Positions 22,669 to 32,488 of a stretch of DNA of 64,000 bases are shown in pieces (positions within the stretch are counted from its first letter, which is position 1; the number at the start of each line of letters is the position of its first letter). The stretch is from Ilyonectria destructans. Its lineage: Eukaryota; Ascomycota; Sordariomycetes; Hypocreales; Nectriaceae. The position numbers and the translations under genes were made by a program. Location: contig JAHEWK010000004.1 of the NCBI GenBank assembly GCA_020740775.1, forward strand, positions 248,001 through 312,000, written 5' to 3'. Below the pieces are notes generated by a model. The model saw only the letters and a program-made list of their open reading frames with translations. It searched no databases and was not told where the DNA came from.

Positions 22669-24123
22669 CTAGAATTGAGCAAACAGGTACCTCATGCCCG
22701 CCCAAATTTCCTTTCCAGACGGCAAAATGTTACTGGCCGGTACGGTGAAGCCACCGCTGCTGCTGCTGGCAGGTCGCAGCTCGAAGGCCCATGCAAGCTC
22801 GGCCTTGGCAACATCAAAGACCCAGTCATTGCTTCCTCCGGCAGTCTGATAGATGGTCGTGCAAGTCGGGCCGTATTGGAAACGCAGTCCGTTCACGCCC
22901 TGGATAGCGCTCGCAACGCCACCAGCAAGACTCATCTGTGTGTTTATGTTGCTTGCCGACGCCGAACAGCTGTATCCATAAGGCAGGAGGATGAGCTGGC
23001 TGTAAGAGTGCCAGTCAACGTAAAACTTGATGCCAGTGCTTTGGGCGATGGATCTGGTATGGGCAACCAAGGCAGCGTTCTCGGGCGTGTCACCAGCAGC
23101 AAGGCCGCGGTAGGTCTCATCGCATGCGTTGGTCGATGAGCCTCCAGGAACATTCCACTGATAAGGCCAGTTGCGGTTAACATCCGTGCCGACACAAGAT
23201 TGGCCGGTCCGTCGCTGACGGTTCTTGCGCCACAGGCGATCGTTGGTGGTTGTATAAACGAAGCCTGCAAGGGATTCATCAGTCAATAAGTAATGTTTAT
23301 GGGGTTCAATCCTGCCTACCATCGGGGTTCACGATTGGGAGGACATAAATGTCGTAGTTGTCAAGCGTGCTGCGAATGACAGCATCGTTGGCCTGGTAGC
23401 CTTGGATGATCTGGTACGTCATGTATTCGACAGTCTTGATTCAGTCAGCCACACTGTACGATGTTCAACTCTTCGCCACGGAGGCAGTTTCATTCTTACC
23501 GGAGCTGTAATCCACTCTCGAGCATGCACAGTGCCATGCCAGATGATCGCAGGCTTCTTGCTCTTTCCACTCGAACCCCAGAGGTGAATACCTCGGATGG
23601 CTCGACCCTCGACCGAGTTTCCTGCGGTAAAGAGCTCAGCATTTCCGGTGAATGCCGATGCAAGATCAGCGAGAAACTGAACGTGCTGATCAAAGGTATG
23701 ATACGAGTTGAAGTAGGAGATGTCGGGCAGAGCCGTAACTGAGCCCTGACGTTTCACCATTGCTGCCAAGATGGTTAGTCGATCCGATACGCGTTGGTTA
23801 TTAGTGAGGTTTGACTTGCGCGTGTAATCTTCAAACTCGCCCTCGGCAGCGAACTCGGTACCGAGATCCTCGCTGACGACAGTGCTGTTGAGATCGAGAG
23901 CTTCGAACGCAGCAAGGCTTTCGGGTGCGATGGCCACTTCGTATGTCAAGTGATTGCTTTCGCAGCTCAAAGACACAAAGTTGAGATCTGCCAGGATACT
24001 ACCCACGGCATCGTAGTCATCGCCCGCCTCGATGCTGAATGCCTTGTACCCATCGTACGAGACCTTGGCGGCCGTGAGGGGTAACAAGAGTCCGAGCGTA
24101 GTGATGAACTTCATCATTATCAC
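22669..24123 (-). CDS. secreted M14 metallocarboxypeptidase
   Basis: Three minus-strand exons: 24123-23500, 23434-23320 and 23264-22669 (444 residues). Introns run GTAAGAATG to ATCAAG and GTAGGC to TTGCAG. The protein has a signal peptide (KFITTLGLLLPLTAAK), an activation propeptide (to about residue 115) and a carboxypeptidase A-type domain. Zinc ligands fall in HAREW (His and Glu) and in DWHSYSQL (His); VGTDVNRNWPYQW supplies the Arg/Asn that bind the substrate carboxylate, and AFELRP holds the catalytic Glu. It should be made as a zymogen and cleave C-terminal residues of peptides outside the cell. The start has three nearby Met codons (24123, 24117, 24114); any gives the same signal peptide. 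Confidence 0.9.
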
Positions 24124-25624
24124 GGAATGGTAGAACCAAGAAGCCTCGTGATAAATGTTAAAAGCAACAATGCCTAAATCACAACACTATGTCTCTCTGG
24201 ACTTTTCGGGCCAAACTCGTAGGTTATATAGCTCTGCTTGGCGGGAGAAAACCGAACGCCTTCCTAACGGCTACGCATATCATCTCCCCATTGACCTGCT
24301 CACGAGCCATTATAGAGCTTCTTAGTATAATACCACCTGCCCAACTAGTGAGGTCACACCGGATGCTAACGAAACAAAAAAACCAATCCTCAATGCAGTG
24401 CAAAAGAACAAGCTCTTTCCAGAAGGTAGCTGTTTCAACATGAAGCCAATATGATATGCTTTAACAATTCACCTACCATTTCGAGCTAGGGTGGACGAAG
24501 CGTGCATCGGCTCTAATCCGATATCCGGTTAGGCCATGGCTTGGCGGATCGGCTCTTGATTTCTGCCAGCCGATAATCTTCTACTTTAAGGTTCCGTCCC
24601 GCCGTGGTGGTGTTGCATTCGGCTTCCGAGTTCATCCTGGTCCAGGTAAGGCGCTCGGATAAGCATCCGATCAAAGCAACCAGGACCGTAAGTGGGCAGT
24701 ATAGTTGGAATAAGCATGAATATTGTAGCGTCAGCCTATCTCTGCAGAGGGCGGCCGAATACTTGATGGGGATAATTAGTCCGCCGCCAGTCGCTTGGTG
24801 CGTATGAGGAAAGTCGCTAATTCTTCTCCCTTGTCAATGATGCGCTGGAAAGCACCTCAGCCCAGTCCGTCGTATTAGGGCACTGTTCTCTTCAGGACAA
24901 ATGCAGGTGCGTTATTTTATCAATCTTTGGATGAGGGCTCTTTGTGAAGTAGGTGTGGGATGGATTTGGAATTCGTTGGGCTCTAATTGTCGTTATCTGC
25001 ATACTGACTTGTATTGTATTCCTATCATTCTTTCTAGGGTTTAACCTGAAATGTGACTGCAGTGTGCGTTTGTGGTCAAATCTGTGGCGCCTTTGTAGGG
25101 TTTTGCGAGTCAGGAGAGCCTTTCGAAGAAGAAATGGATAATGTATTTCGCAACTAAGCGGTGGTGATGGGGAAGAGTACAATAGCCCAAGCGGAAAACG
25201 ATCTCCAACACCCGTGGCGACGGTTAACCAACCAATGTGCTAAGGCTAGGGCTCAGAGAGAGCTTCGCCCGTGTGTAGGACTGCACGGCGACTGTGCCGC
25301 TTCCAAGAGCAATTCTCATAATATCCAGGGTGGATATAAATAAAACTTCCCCAATCTAGAGCTGGACACCAAGTATAATCTATGCATACCCGCAGCTTAT
25401 ATAGTGACACGTGCTATCATTAATAAATGCGTAGGCTCTTAGAAGGGAGCTTGGACGGTTGAAAATTGGAATACGTTCATTATTTGGCTTCAATGTGAAA
25501 CTGTCTCAAGAATGAGAACATGTGTATGAACAGGACCACCCCACTTCGAAAGGATAAGACCTTATTAAAGATCAGCATTGAATAAGTGAAACAAGGGACC
25601 CTTGAATCATTATACTCACCAAAC
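24124..25624. other. intergenic, nothing recognised
   Basis: 1.5 kb without a supported gene. Scattered open frames on both strands show no motif or signal peptide. Confidence 0.4.
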
Positions 25625-25957
25625 TTATTCGATTTCGTTAAGCCACACCCGTATCATATCCACACCTCGTCGGACAGCAAGAAGTCGAAGGACTGCGCCA
25701 AGATTTCCTTCGACAATCTCTGTCTCCGCCGGGAGAAAATCGCCGCTTCCCCGATCCCATTCTACCCACATCTGGGTGATGCTCCTTTCCCCCTGTTCCA
25801 GGAAAAACTCGGGAATCTTGGGGCGCAAGCTCTGGTAGAAGGAACCCGCGAGTTGTTCAAAAGATTCAGCGTTTTCGTCTGCTAGTACCACTTCGTTGAC
25901 TCTGCTCTGACCAACCAAGTATATGATCACGGGAATAAGGCCGTCACTCGAAGACAT
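25625..25957 (-). CDS. hypothetical protein, 110 residues
   Basis: A single-exon frame beginning MSSSDGLIPVIIYLVGQSR and ending with a Glu-containing tail (WLNEIE). It has no signal peptide, and no family was recognised. Support for it being real comes from upstream: a TATATAAAG box about 105 bases before the ATG on the minus strand, then a pyrimidine-rich leader (CAAACTCTTCTTCCTTACC) and an acceptable start context (GTCATCATG). Mixed acidic and hydrophobic composition fits a small cytosolic protein. Confidence 0.55.
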   Translation of the reverse strand: MSSSDGLIPVIIYLVGQSRVNEVVLADENAESFEQLAGSFYQSLRPKIPEFFLEQGERSITQMWVEWDRGSGDFLPAETEIVEGNLGAVLRLLAVRRGVDMIRVWLNEIE

Positions 25958-26839
25958 GATGACTTTAGGGATGGTAAGGAAGAAGAGTTTGGAGAAATTG
26001 GTGAAGGGTAAAATTTAAATTACGGTTTTGAGCAGACGAGAAGGACACATGTTGAGCTCTTTATATAATTCAGTCATAGTCCAATGCCCAGTGTTCCTTC
26101 TACATCTTAAGGGCAAATCGGTAAGTATTCATCCGGTTGTGCTGCTGATGGCGGAGCAAAAAGTAAGATCGGCCTAATACTAACCCCACGTCTTACAAGC
26201 CATCACTCGGTAGGGTGGGAACGGCCAGCTCGCTTGCCAGACGGCCCACTTGTAAGCCCAAATTGAGAAGTAATCATTAACCACTGAAAACTTTCTTACA
26301 TCGATTTCGTTAAGCTTTTGGGCCACACAAGGCGCCAAAGTGGGCCAGACACAATCGGCTGGGGTGGCCTTCGGGCCCGAAACGGCCCATGTCACCTCAA
26401 ATTGCCTGGCCCCTGCTAATTCATCATTATAATTTCGCATATTACTCTAGTAGCTTTAGAACCCTCGCTATTTCCTTGGTTATATCGCCTTAAGTTCTAG
26501 AATACATGCATGGCTTACTCCGATTGTGAGTCTCCTTCTCCCCGCAATCCTCGCTTTCAGATCACAGCCCAATCGTTCTACATTAAATTTGTGAATGTTA
26601 TGAACTTCCTCAGACAGTAAATGGCCGTTTTGTGCCATTATGCAATAATGTGACAGTTTCATAGACAATGAAACTGTGGTAGCATGTCCTCTGTCCATAC
26701 AATGATGCCCGGGTTGCGTTTTATAATATCATGGCTGACAGAGTGTAGCTGACCATAAATGCCATAATTGAGGCGTCCTAATCTGTTATTAGCATTTTTT
26801 ATGCATCCTCAACCTTTGCCGAATGTTAGGGATTCCGAT
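25958..26839. other. intergenic with a short inverted repeat
   Basis: Contains the promoter noted above and a 9-bp inverted repeat (GGCCCACTT near 26245 and AAGTGGGCC near 26335). No gene supported. Confidence 0.35.
26061..26069 (-). promoter_or_regulatory. TATA box of the 110-residue gene
   Basis: On the minus strand the sequence TTATATAAAGAGCTC lies about 105 bases before the start codon and is followed by a CT-rich stretch, the usual layout of a fungal core promoter. Confidence 0.5.
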
Positions 26840-28700
26840 TTACTCGTTCTCCCTACGTCCAGACATGGAGAGAAGCTGAGATAAACAGTCAGAGGAAGAT
26901 ATGTCAAGATGTGGGTTTGGATACTCACCATCTTTGTCTAGCGTATTGAAGATGGCTAGCAGTGAAAGATTTCTATAGGGTCGCGTTAGCGCGGGCGCAG
27001 ACGAGCGTGACGGAATATCTAGCACTGGCGTTTCCGTTGGTGAGTCAATCAACTTAACACTCGGACTCCCGACAGAGGAATGGCGCGCTTTCTCTTCCAA
27101 ATTGGATTCATCGATCTCAGTGGCCAGCGCCGGAGCATCCCCCTTTTCAGAAGCAAGCTCCATGAGTTCCTTGACGGCGCCTTCCGGATCCGCTGCATAA
27201 CGCCTGTGATTTCTAATGATAACCTTGCACCACCGCTGTAGGTAAGGGTCTGTTGGCTGGGGATTGACATTGAGAAAGTGTGTGGCGCGGAGATGGGCGA
27301 AAGCATCGGGCTCCCTCAGATAACGGTATTCTTGATTGCAGGCAGCGCAGGTATCCAGAGGTACAATCTGAGAGACTTTGGAATGTACCCCAGACGCGGA
27401 AGGATCAACGCAGATATACCTGTTGATGAGGACTTGATGGTTGCCTTCAATGTGGCGGTATAAGCCGAGGTTATCTCGGAACCCCTCTGGGTGGTCGTTG
27501 TAGAGGCCGCAAAAGACGACTTCATGTTGAGATCGCGAGCCACCTGTCAAGTCATCGTCTTCTAGCCGACTCGGTGTTATTTTCGTCTGGTCGACCGTTG
27601 CAAGTGCGTTCGCAATCATCGACTGAATTACGACATCGTTCTCGTGGCTCTCAAGCTGTGCATCGCCAGCTTCGGTTAAGAATCCCCATTCAAATCGTCT
27701 GACATCGGTTTGCCATATGCCATTAAACAATGAAAGTCCACAAAGAGCTCAGAGTGGTCATGTTTCTCAAGGAGAGGATTTAGACCTCTGCCCCCATAAC
27801 CATTGTTTTCCGGCGGGGTAAAATCAAGACTCACTCTCTGATGAACCCCAGATAATTTGGGTTGACCGGTAATATAGTTCTTGTACCCTCCCCATTGCTG
27901 GTATTGGCTGAAAAAAATGCCGATTTGGGATTTTGTGTCCAATCTTCCAAGGTTCTCCAGAATCTTGAAACGTAGGTCTCGTGTACCTCTCGGGATCATC
28001 TTTGATGGTTGTTCTACTGGCAGGCTTAGAAGCGCTTGCAGAGCTTCTGTCGTCCTCTGAAAGGTCCGATCCTTCGTCTTCGTAAGCTGGTAGAGATTTC
28101 GGTGCGAGGAGTCTTAAGTGGCTAATGATGTGCTCTTCTAGAGATGTGATAACCTCATCGGTCCCGCAAATTGGGCAAAAGTCAAACATAGGAACGATGG
28201 GCCGGCCATTTCTCTCGGCCAGCACTCGTAGCTGAGACTCCGTGAAGGAACTTGAGTGTTCGTGTCTCACATGATCTAGATACTGCTCCTAGGTAGAGAA
28301 AACGATGGTGCCATGGGATTTGGAGTTGCAACGCCAGCGCAAGGTATGGGCGTGCATGTGATTGAGCCAGTCACTGCTGTGAGTGTATAACTCTTCGGGC
28401 TTGTCGCACTCGTCGAACAGACATACGTATGCGTCGAGATCATTGACGACATGAGTCCTAGAAAATGAAGGCGTCAGCATCCCACCGAGTGAGAAACATG
28501 ACAGTTTCTGAACCAATGTCCATCAATGCCACCTACCTCCATTTCTTTTCGTTTCCCACAGAGAGACTAGGAAGGGCGTAGAAACAAAAGGGGCATGTAA
28601 CTTCCGCTATGGCCTTGTTGCAGCTGTCCCAAATTTCCTCTAGCGTCTGGGGGCCCAGTGAATTGAACTCTGGCGTATCACCCAAGTTCTTTCGCTCAGA
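26840..28700 (-). pseudogene. broken fungal C2H2 zinc-finger protein gene
   Basis: Reading from about 28700 leftward: SLGPQTLEEIWDSCNKA, EVTCPFCFYALP, intron 28458-28536 (GTAGGTGG to TTTCTAG), DLDAYVCLFDECDKPEELY, WLNHMHAHTLRWRC, then after an in-frame TAG (28291-28289) QYLDHVRHEHSSS and DFCPICGTDEVITSLEEHI. These are the CPFC/CLFxxC/CPxCG zinc-binding blocks common in fungal C2H2 proteins, often attached to NACHT or ankyrin regions. Downstream pieces (YNDHPEGFRDNLGLYRHIEG, CAACNQEYRYLREPDAF) look like further fingers in another frame. The TAG sits where a sense codon is expected, the frame changes again near 27.8 kb, and no start codon is found upstream. The gene is therefore 5'-truncated and carries a nonsense codon. 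Confidence 0.65.
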
Positions 28701-29210
28701 ATGGCTTGGCAACTGGACTCCTACTTTTCCAAAACCGGGGAAACTTTATACATTGTCACTGGCCTGAAGACCGTCTACGGCTCCGAGGCCAAGTCGCATA
28801 CCTCTCGATCACACGGGGGTAACGCCGCAGTCGCATTCGACGGGACGGTGAGGAGTGGTGGCACCATACCCGTGGGTATTGAACCAGGAGTGGAAGGACG
28901 GTATGGGACGACGCAAGGCACATCATGGCAGGACAGCAGCGATTTTGTGTTTGCCTTCCGGGTACGCAAGGTCCATGTGAGTAAAAAAACGCAGGCGGTG
29001 AAGAAGAGTGACGACTACACTAGGGGCGCGTTGCTAGAGGTAGACGATCAGGTACAGAAGATGGCGGAAAGCTTTCCGGAGCTTATTGTTACGTCTCAGG
29101 AAGAGTCCATGGCCGAGGACGAAGGCTATGATGAGAATGAGTTAATGGAGGGTGATAGAGTTGTACGTTTCGCTATACCTAAACCTGAAGACTCCGAAGA
29201 GGAGTTGTAG
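28701..29210 (+). pseudogene. C-terminal half of a conserved fungal protein of unknown function
   Basis: The frame (169 codons) matches a fungal family I recognise only as hypothetical: TLYIVTGLKTVYGSEAKS, GGNAAVAFDGTV, SDFVFAFRVRKV and an acidic tail ending PEDSEEEL. Family members are usually about 350-400 residues with an N-terminal half that is absent here. The ATG used falls inside the conserved region (MAWQLDSYFSKTGETLY), so this is probably a truncated copy and not a full gene. Its cut end abuts the cut 5' end of the zinc-finger gene on the other strand. Confidence 0.5.
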
Positions 29211-30018
29211 CTGGTTGCTTTCAGGGCGGAATTGATAGCAGTCAGCACCTAGTATTCAAGAACTTCGAGATGTCATCTCATTTGACTGAAACCTCATCTC
29301 TTAGGCACCGGGATCGAAATATAATCTACTAATACAACGATAAAAGATTACCATTGTCTATATTAATCCCAGTTTCCAGCGTCCAGCAGACCGGCGCGAC
29401 ATTTCTGGGTAAACTGTGGAAGGTATAGGGTAGGCAGGATACCTAAGATACTTAGTCTTGTGCCCCGTAGTAGACAGTCAGTCTCTTATGGTTCCGTCGG
29501 TCGAGGCCGAGTCGCCTATCAATGAGATTTGTAAGAGTACATGCATTTTAAAAACGTAGCAATTTTAATAGATTCTACTGCACGTAAGATGAAACTATAC
29601 AAGGGTTACGGATGAAGCGGAGTGCGGGCATAAGTGGATTCCGTTGCGAGCAATTGTGGAACCCGGAGTGAGCAAAAGTGGATGACCGCGCCGATAAGCA
29701 AAGACTTTTAGTGTACGACATGCGGTCAAATATGGATTCAAGACTTCAGCATTCATTCAATCGATGATTTCAAAGCACGCCAAGGATCTTGGATGTCCCC
29801 ACGCGTGTCTGCCTGGAGTGAGTCTGTGTTAACTCCATGTAAACCCAGATAACTCCGTTTATTTGAGAAGATTTCATCCTATAAAGATGTCACTTCTCGC
29901 TCTGTCAGGGAGGCAGTTGTAACCAGTAGCTTCAAGCTTCGAAGATCACATACAAACCATCAGGCCACTTTTCCGAATCTTTCCTTCCATTTAAAAAACT
30001 TTTACTACAACCGCGAAT
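29211..30018. other. intergenic, promoter of the alcohol dehydrogenase
   Basis: No gene seen. The last 150 bases carry a leader-like, pyrimidine-containing stretch (GAATCTTTCCTTCC, about 29975-29988) before the ADH start. Confidence 0.4.
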
Positions 30019-31152
30019 ATGGGCATCGACTTCACCGTATTCAAAGGCTCCAAGACCGGAGACATCGTTGAGGGCAAGGGCCACCGCGATCCAGCGCCCA
30101 GGGAGGTCATCGTCGAGATCTCCCACTGTGGCGTCTGCGGTACCGATGAGCACTACCGCCACTCCGAGATGGGGCTCGGGCATGAGGGTGTTGGCATCAT
30201 CACCGAGGTCGGGTCTGCGGTTCACGATATTTCCGACTTCCGAGTTGGCGACCGCGTGGGAATGGGTTGGTTCCATAAGTTTTGCGGTTACTGCAAGGCA
30301 TGCCTGACAGGTAAGTTCCCAAAATCTGTTCGGTGCAGGGGATGCATGATAAGACCTCTTTTTGCTCACCTATCACTTAGGTCGTCAGGACCACTGCTCC
30401 AACATCACACATTTTGGCTCTGCAGATCATGATCAAGGGTGCTTTGGCACTGGCGTTGCCTGGGACGTTTCCACCCTCTCCAAGATCCCGGAGGAGATTG
30501 CTTCTGAAGATGCTGGTCCACTCATGTGCGGAGGCATTACTGTGTGGAACCCTCTCTACAATTACGGCCTGAGAGCTGGTGATCGTGTCGGAGTCGTTGG
30601 CGTTGGTGGACTTGGCCACTTGGCCATCCAGTTCGCCCACAAAATGGGAATGGAGGCCGTTGTCTTCTCAAGCACGGATTCGAAGAAGCAGCAGGCTCTT
30701 GACTTTGGCGCAACTGAGTTTGTGACTACCAGCGGAAAGGAGAAGCTCGACGACATCGCCAAGTTGGACGCCCTTCTGATCACCACCAGCGCCAACCCAG
30801 ACCTGTCCCTGTGAGTAACCTTGTTCCTAGAAGCGCTCGTATTCTCCTTCTTACTCTTATCTTTTCCAGGTTCCTGCCAATCATGGCCCCGGGCGCAAAA
30901 GTGTTCCCTTTGACCATTAGCCCCGAGTCGCTGCAGCTTTCGCCGTTGGCATTGATTATCAGCCGTATTACTGTCATTGGGTCGGGTTTGGGACCAGCGG
31001 CAAGCGTCCAACACATGCTGGCGTTTGCGGCTAAGAATGGTGTCAGGCCTCAGATTGAGAAGTTTCCCATGACCCAAGCTGGTATCGTCGAAGCGATGCA
31101 GAGGCTGAGAGATGGGAAGATGAGATATCGTGGGGTGCTCGTTGCACCGTGA
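30019..31152 (+). CDS. zinc-dependent alcohol dehydrogenase (MDR family)
   Basis: Three exons: 30019-30310, 30381-30810 and 30870-31152 (334 residues). Introns run GTAAGTTCC to CACTTAG and GTGAGTAAC to TTTCCAG. Catalytic zinc ligands are Cys37 (HCGVCGTD) and the His-Glu pair in GHEGVG (residues 55-56). The structural zinc has four Cys at 89, 92, 95 and 103 (FCGYCKACLTGRQDHC). The Rossmann motif GVGGLGHLA follows at about 195. This places it with cinnamyl-alcohol/AdhC-type NADP(H)-dependent dehydrogenases acting on aldehydes or alcohols in the cytosol. The loop between the catalytic Cys and His-Glu is shorter than in most members. It is convergent with the Zn2Cys6 gene, 156 bases apart, so co-regulation by that factor is conceivable but unproven. 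Confidence 0.9.
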
Positions 31153-31308
31153 ATTTGAGTCAACATCGGAGTACAAGGGCAGAAATATGTACAGCATTAA
31201 TGGTTCTATAGAAAGGAAGGAGTAAAGTTGGGCCAGATTAGCAGCATATAGGTCGTATTTGCCGATTCACCTGATAGTCTCGAGCTTCGCGTATGCACGC
31301 CCGACTGG

Positions 31309-32427
31309 CTAGACAATTAATTCATGCTGGTCCAACGCAGCGAGGTGGTTTTCTGTGTCCTTGTCCAAAAAGAGCAACTCCTCAAAATGTCCAATTTTGC
31401 TCTTCTGAGGCGTAAGCCAAAAAAGTTTTGATTCGCCGTATGATATCGTTTCGTCCATATCCGAGTATTGGTTGAAAACATCTCGGGACTCCCATGAGCC
31501 CAGCTTCGTGGACACAGGGAGAGCTTTCAGGGCCTCGTATTGATCGCATATGCGATACCTCAAGTACGAGTACATAGTGTACAACTTGAAAGCTATGAAG
31601 ACTGTTCGACGGATGCTTTCGGCCAGGATCCAATTCTCCCAGGTTCGTTCTGCGTTGGCGAGCTCGACATTTGCTCGCTGGAGGAGTCTGAGTCCATACG
31701 ATCTGACGATGTACTCTTGGCGTTCCGCAGTGCTACGCTGCTCAATGCCGCCAAAGAAGAACCTTATCATTTGATACAATAAGACCGCCTGTAGCCAGAC
31801 CAGATCTTCCAACAGTGTACTCGTCACGACCGGTGTCGAAGGCGCGATCAGTTCGGACAGCTCGGCGTCTAGAGCTTGGAAGAGCATTTTGCGATTGCGA
31901 TCGTTTATAGAGAGACAGCCGGCGCAGATAGTCCAAGCTGCTCGCAGAGGCCGGGGGAATGAAGCGGCGAAGAGGCCCTTGTGGATAAACGTGTTTTCTG
32001 CGCCTTGGCCAAATTCTAGCGCATAGTTTCGCATATGATCCAGAATGCTATCCCAAAACTGTAGACCGCCAACTGGTGGCAGATCACCGAGATTTCCGGG
32101 TGTCTTGTGCACAATGGAAAGCTGCTCCCAGTACAGCTGCAAAGCCGAGTGACGGCCGAGCTCAAAGAATGTACCAGACACGCCCTTTATTTGACCGAGT
32201 TCTCCGGAGGACAATCCACTGCCAGATGAGGACGCTTCCGCCGTGTGCCGCATCAGAGCAGAGCGGGCTACATTAGCCTGTTCGGCCGTACTCGCCGGCA
32301 GCTGCGGAGGATACGCGTAGTGACATCGTTTATTATTCCGCTCGCACCTGTCACAGACAGGGTACGTTAGATCGCACTTGCGTCGCGATCTGAAGCAAGG
32401 ATCGCACGATTTTCGACGGATCGACAT
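31309..32427 (-). CDS. Zn2Cys6 fungal transcription factor
   Basis: 372 residues, intronless as read. The N-terminus is a binuclear zinc cluster with spacing C-x2-C-x6-C-x5-C-x2-C-x6-C (residues 8-34: CDPCFRSRRKC, VCDRC, NNKRC). A short Ser-rich linker follows, then a helical region without a full fungal-specific transcription factor domain; the protein is shorter than the usual 500-800. It should bind DNA in the nucleus as a regulator of a nearby or metabolic pathway. The start codon lies only 61 bases from the 3' tail of an inserted LINE, so its original promoter has been displaced. Confidence 0.9.
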   Translation of the reverse strand: MSIRRKSCDPCFRSRRKCDLTYPVCDRCERNNKRCHYAYPPQLPASTAEQANVARSALMRHTAEASSSGSGLSSGELGQIKGVSGTFFELGRHSALQLYWEQLSIVHKTPGNLGDLPPVGGLQFWDSILDHMRNYALEFGQGAENTFIHKGLFAASFPRPLRAAWTICAGCLSINDRNRKMLFQALDAELSELIAPSTPVVTSTLLEDLVWLQAVLLYQMIRFFFGGIEQRSTAERQEYIVRSYGLRLLQRANVELANAERTWENWILAESIRRTVFIAFKLYTMYSYLRYRICDQYEALKALPVSTKLGSWESRDVFNQYSDMDETISYGESKLFWLTPQKSKIGHFEELLFLDKDTENHLAALDQHELIV

Positions 32428-32488
32428 GTTGGAATCGTCGGTGTGGATAGCTCACAGGAAGAAAGCGTCCCATTATGTCGTCAGAACT

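Noticed and set aside
25586..25885. plus-strand frame of 99 codons
   Set aside because: Antisense to the 110-residue minus-strand gene that has a TATA box and leader; no motifs in the plus frame.
26245..26345. 9-bp inverted repeat as a MITE
   Set aside because: No target duplication flanks it and the arms are too short to call a transposon.
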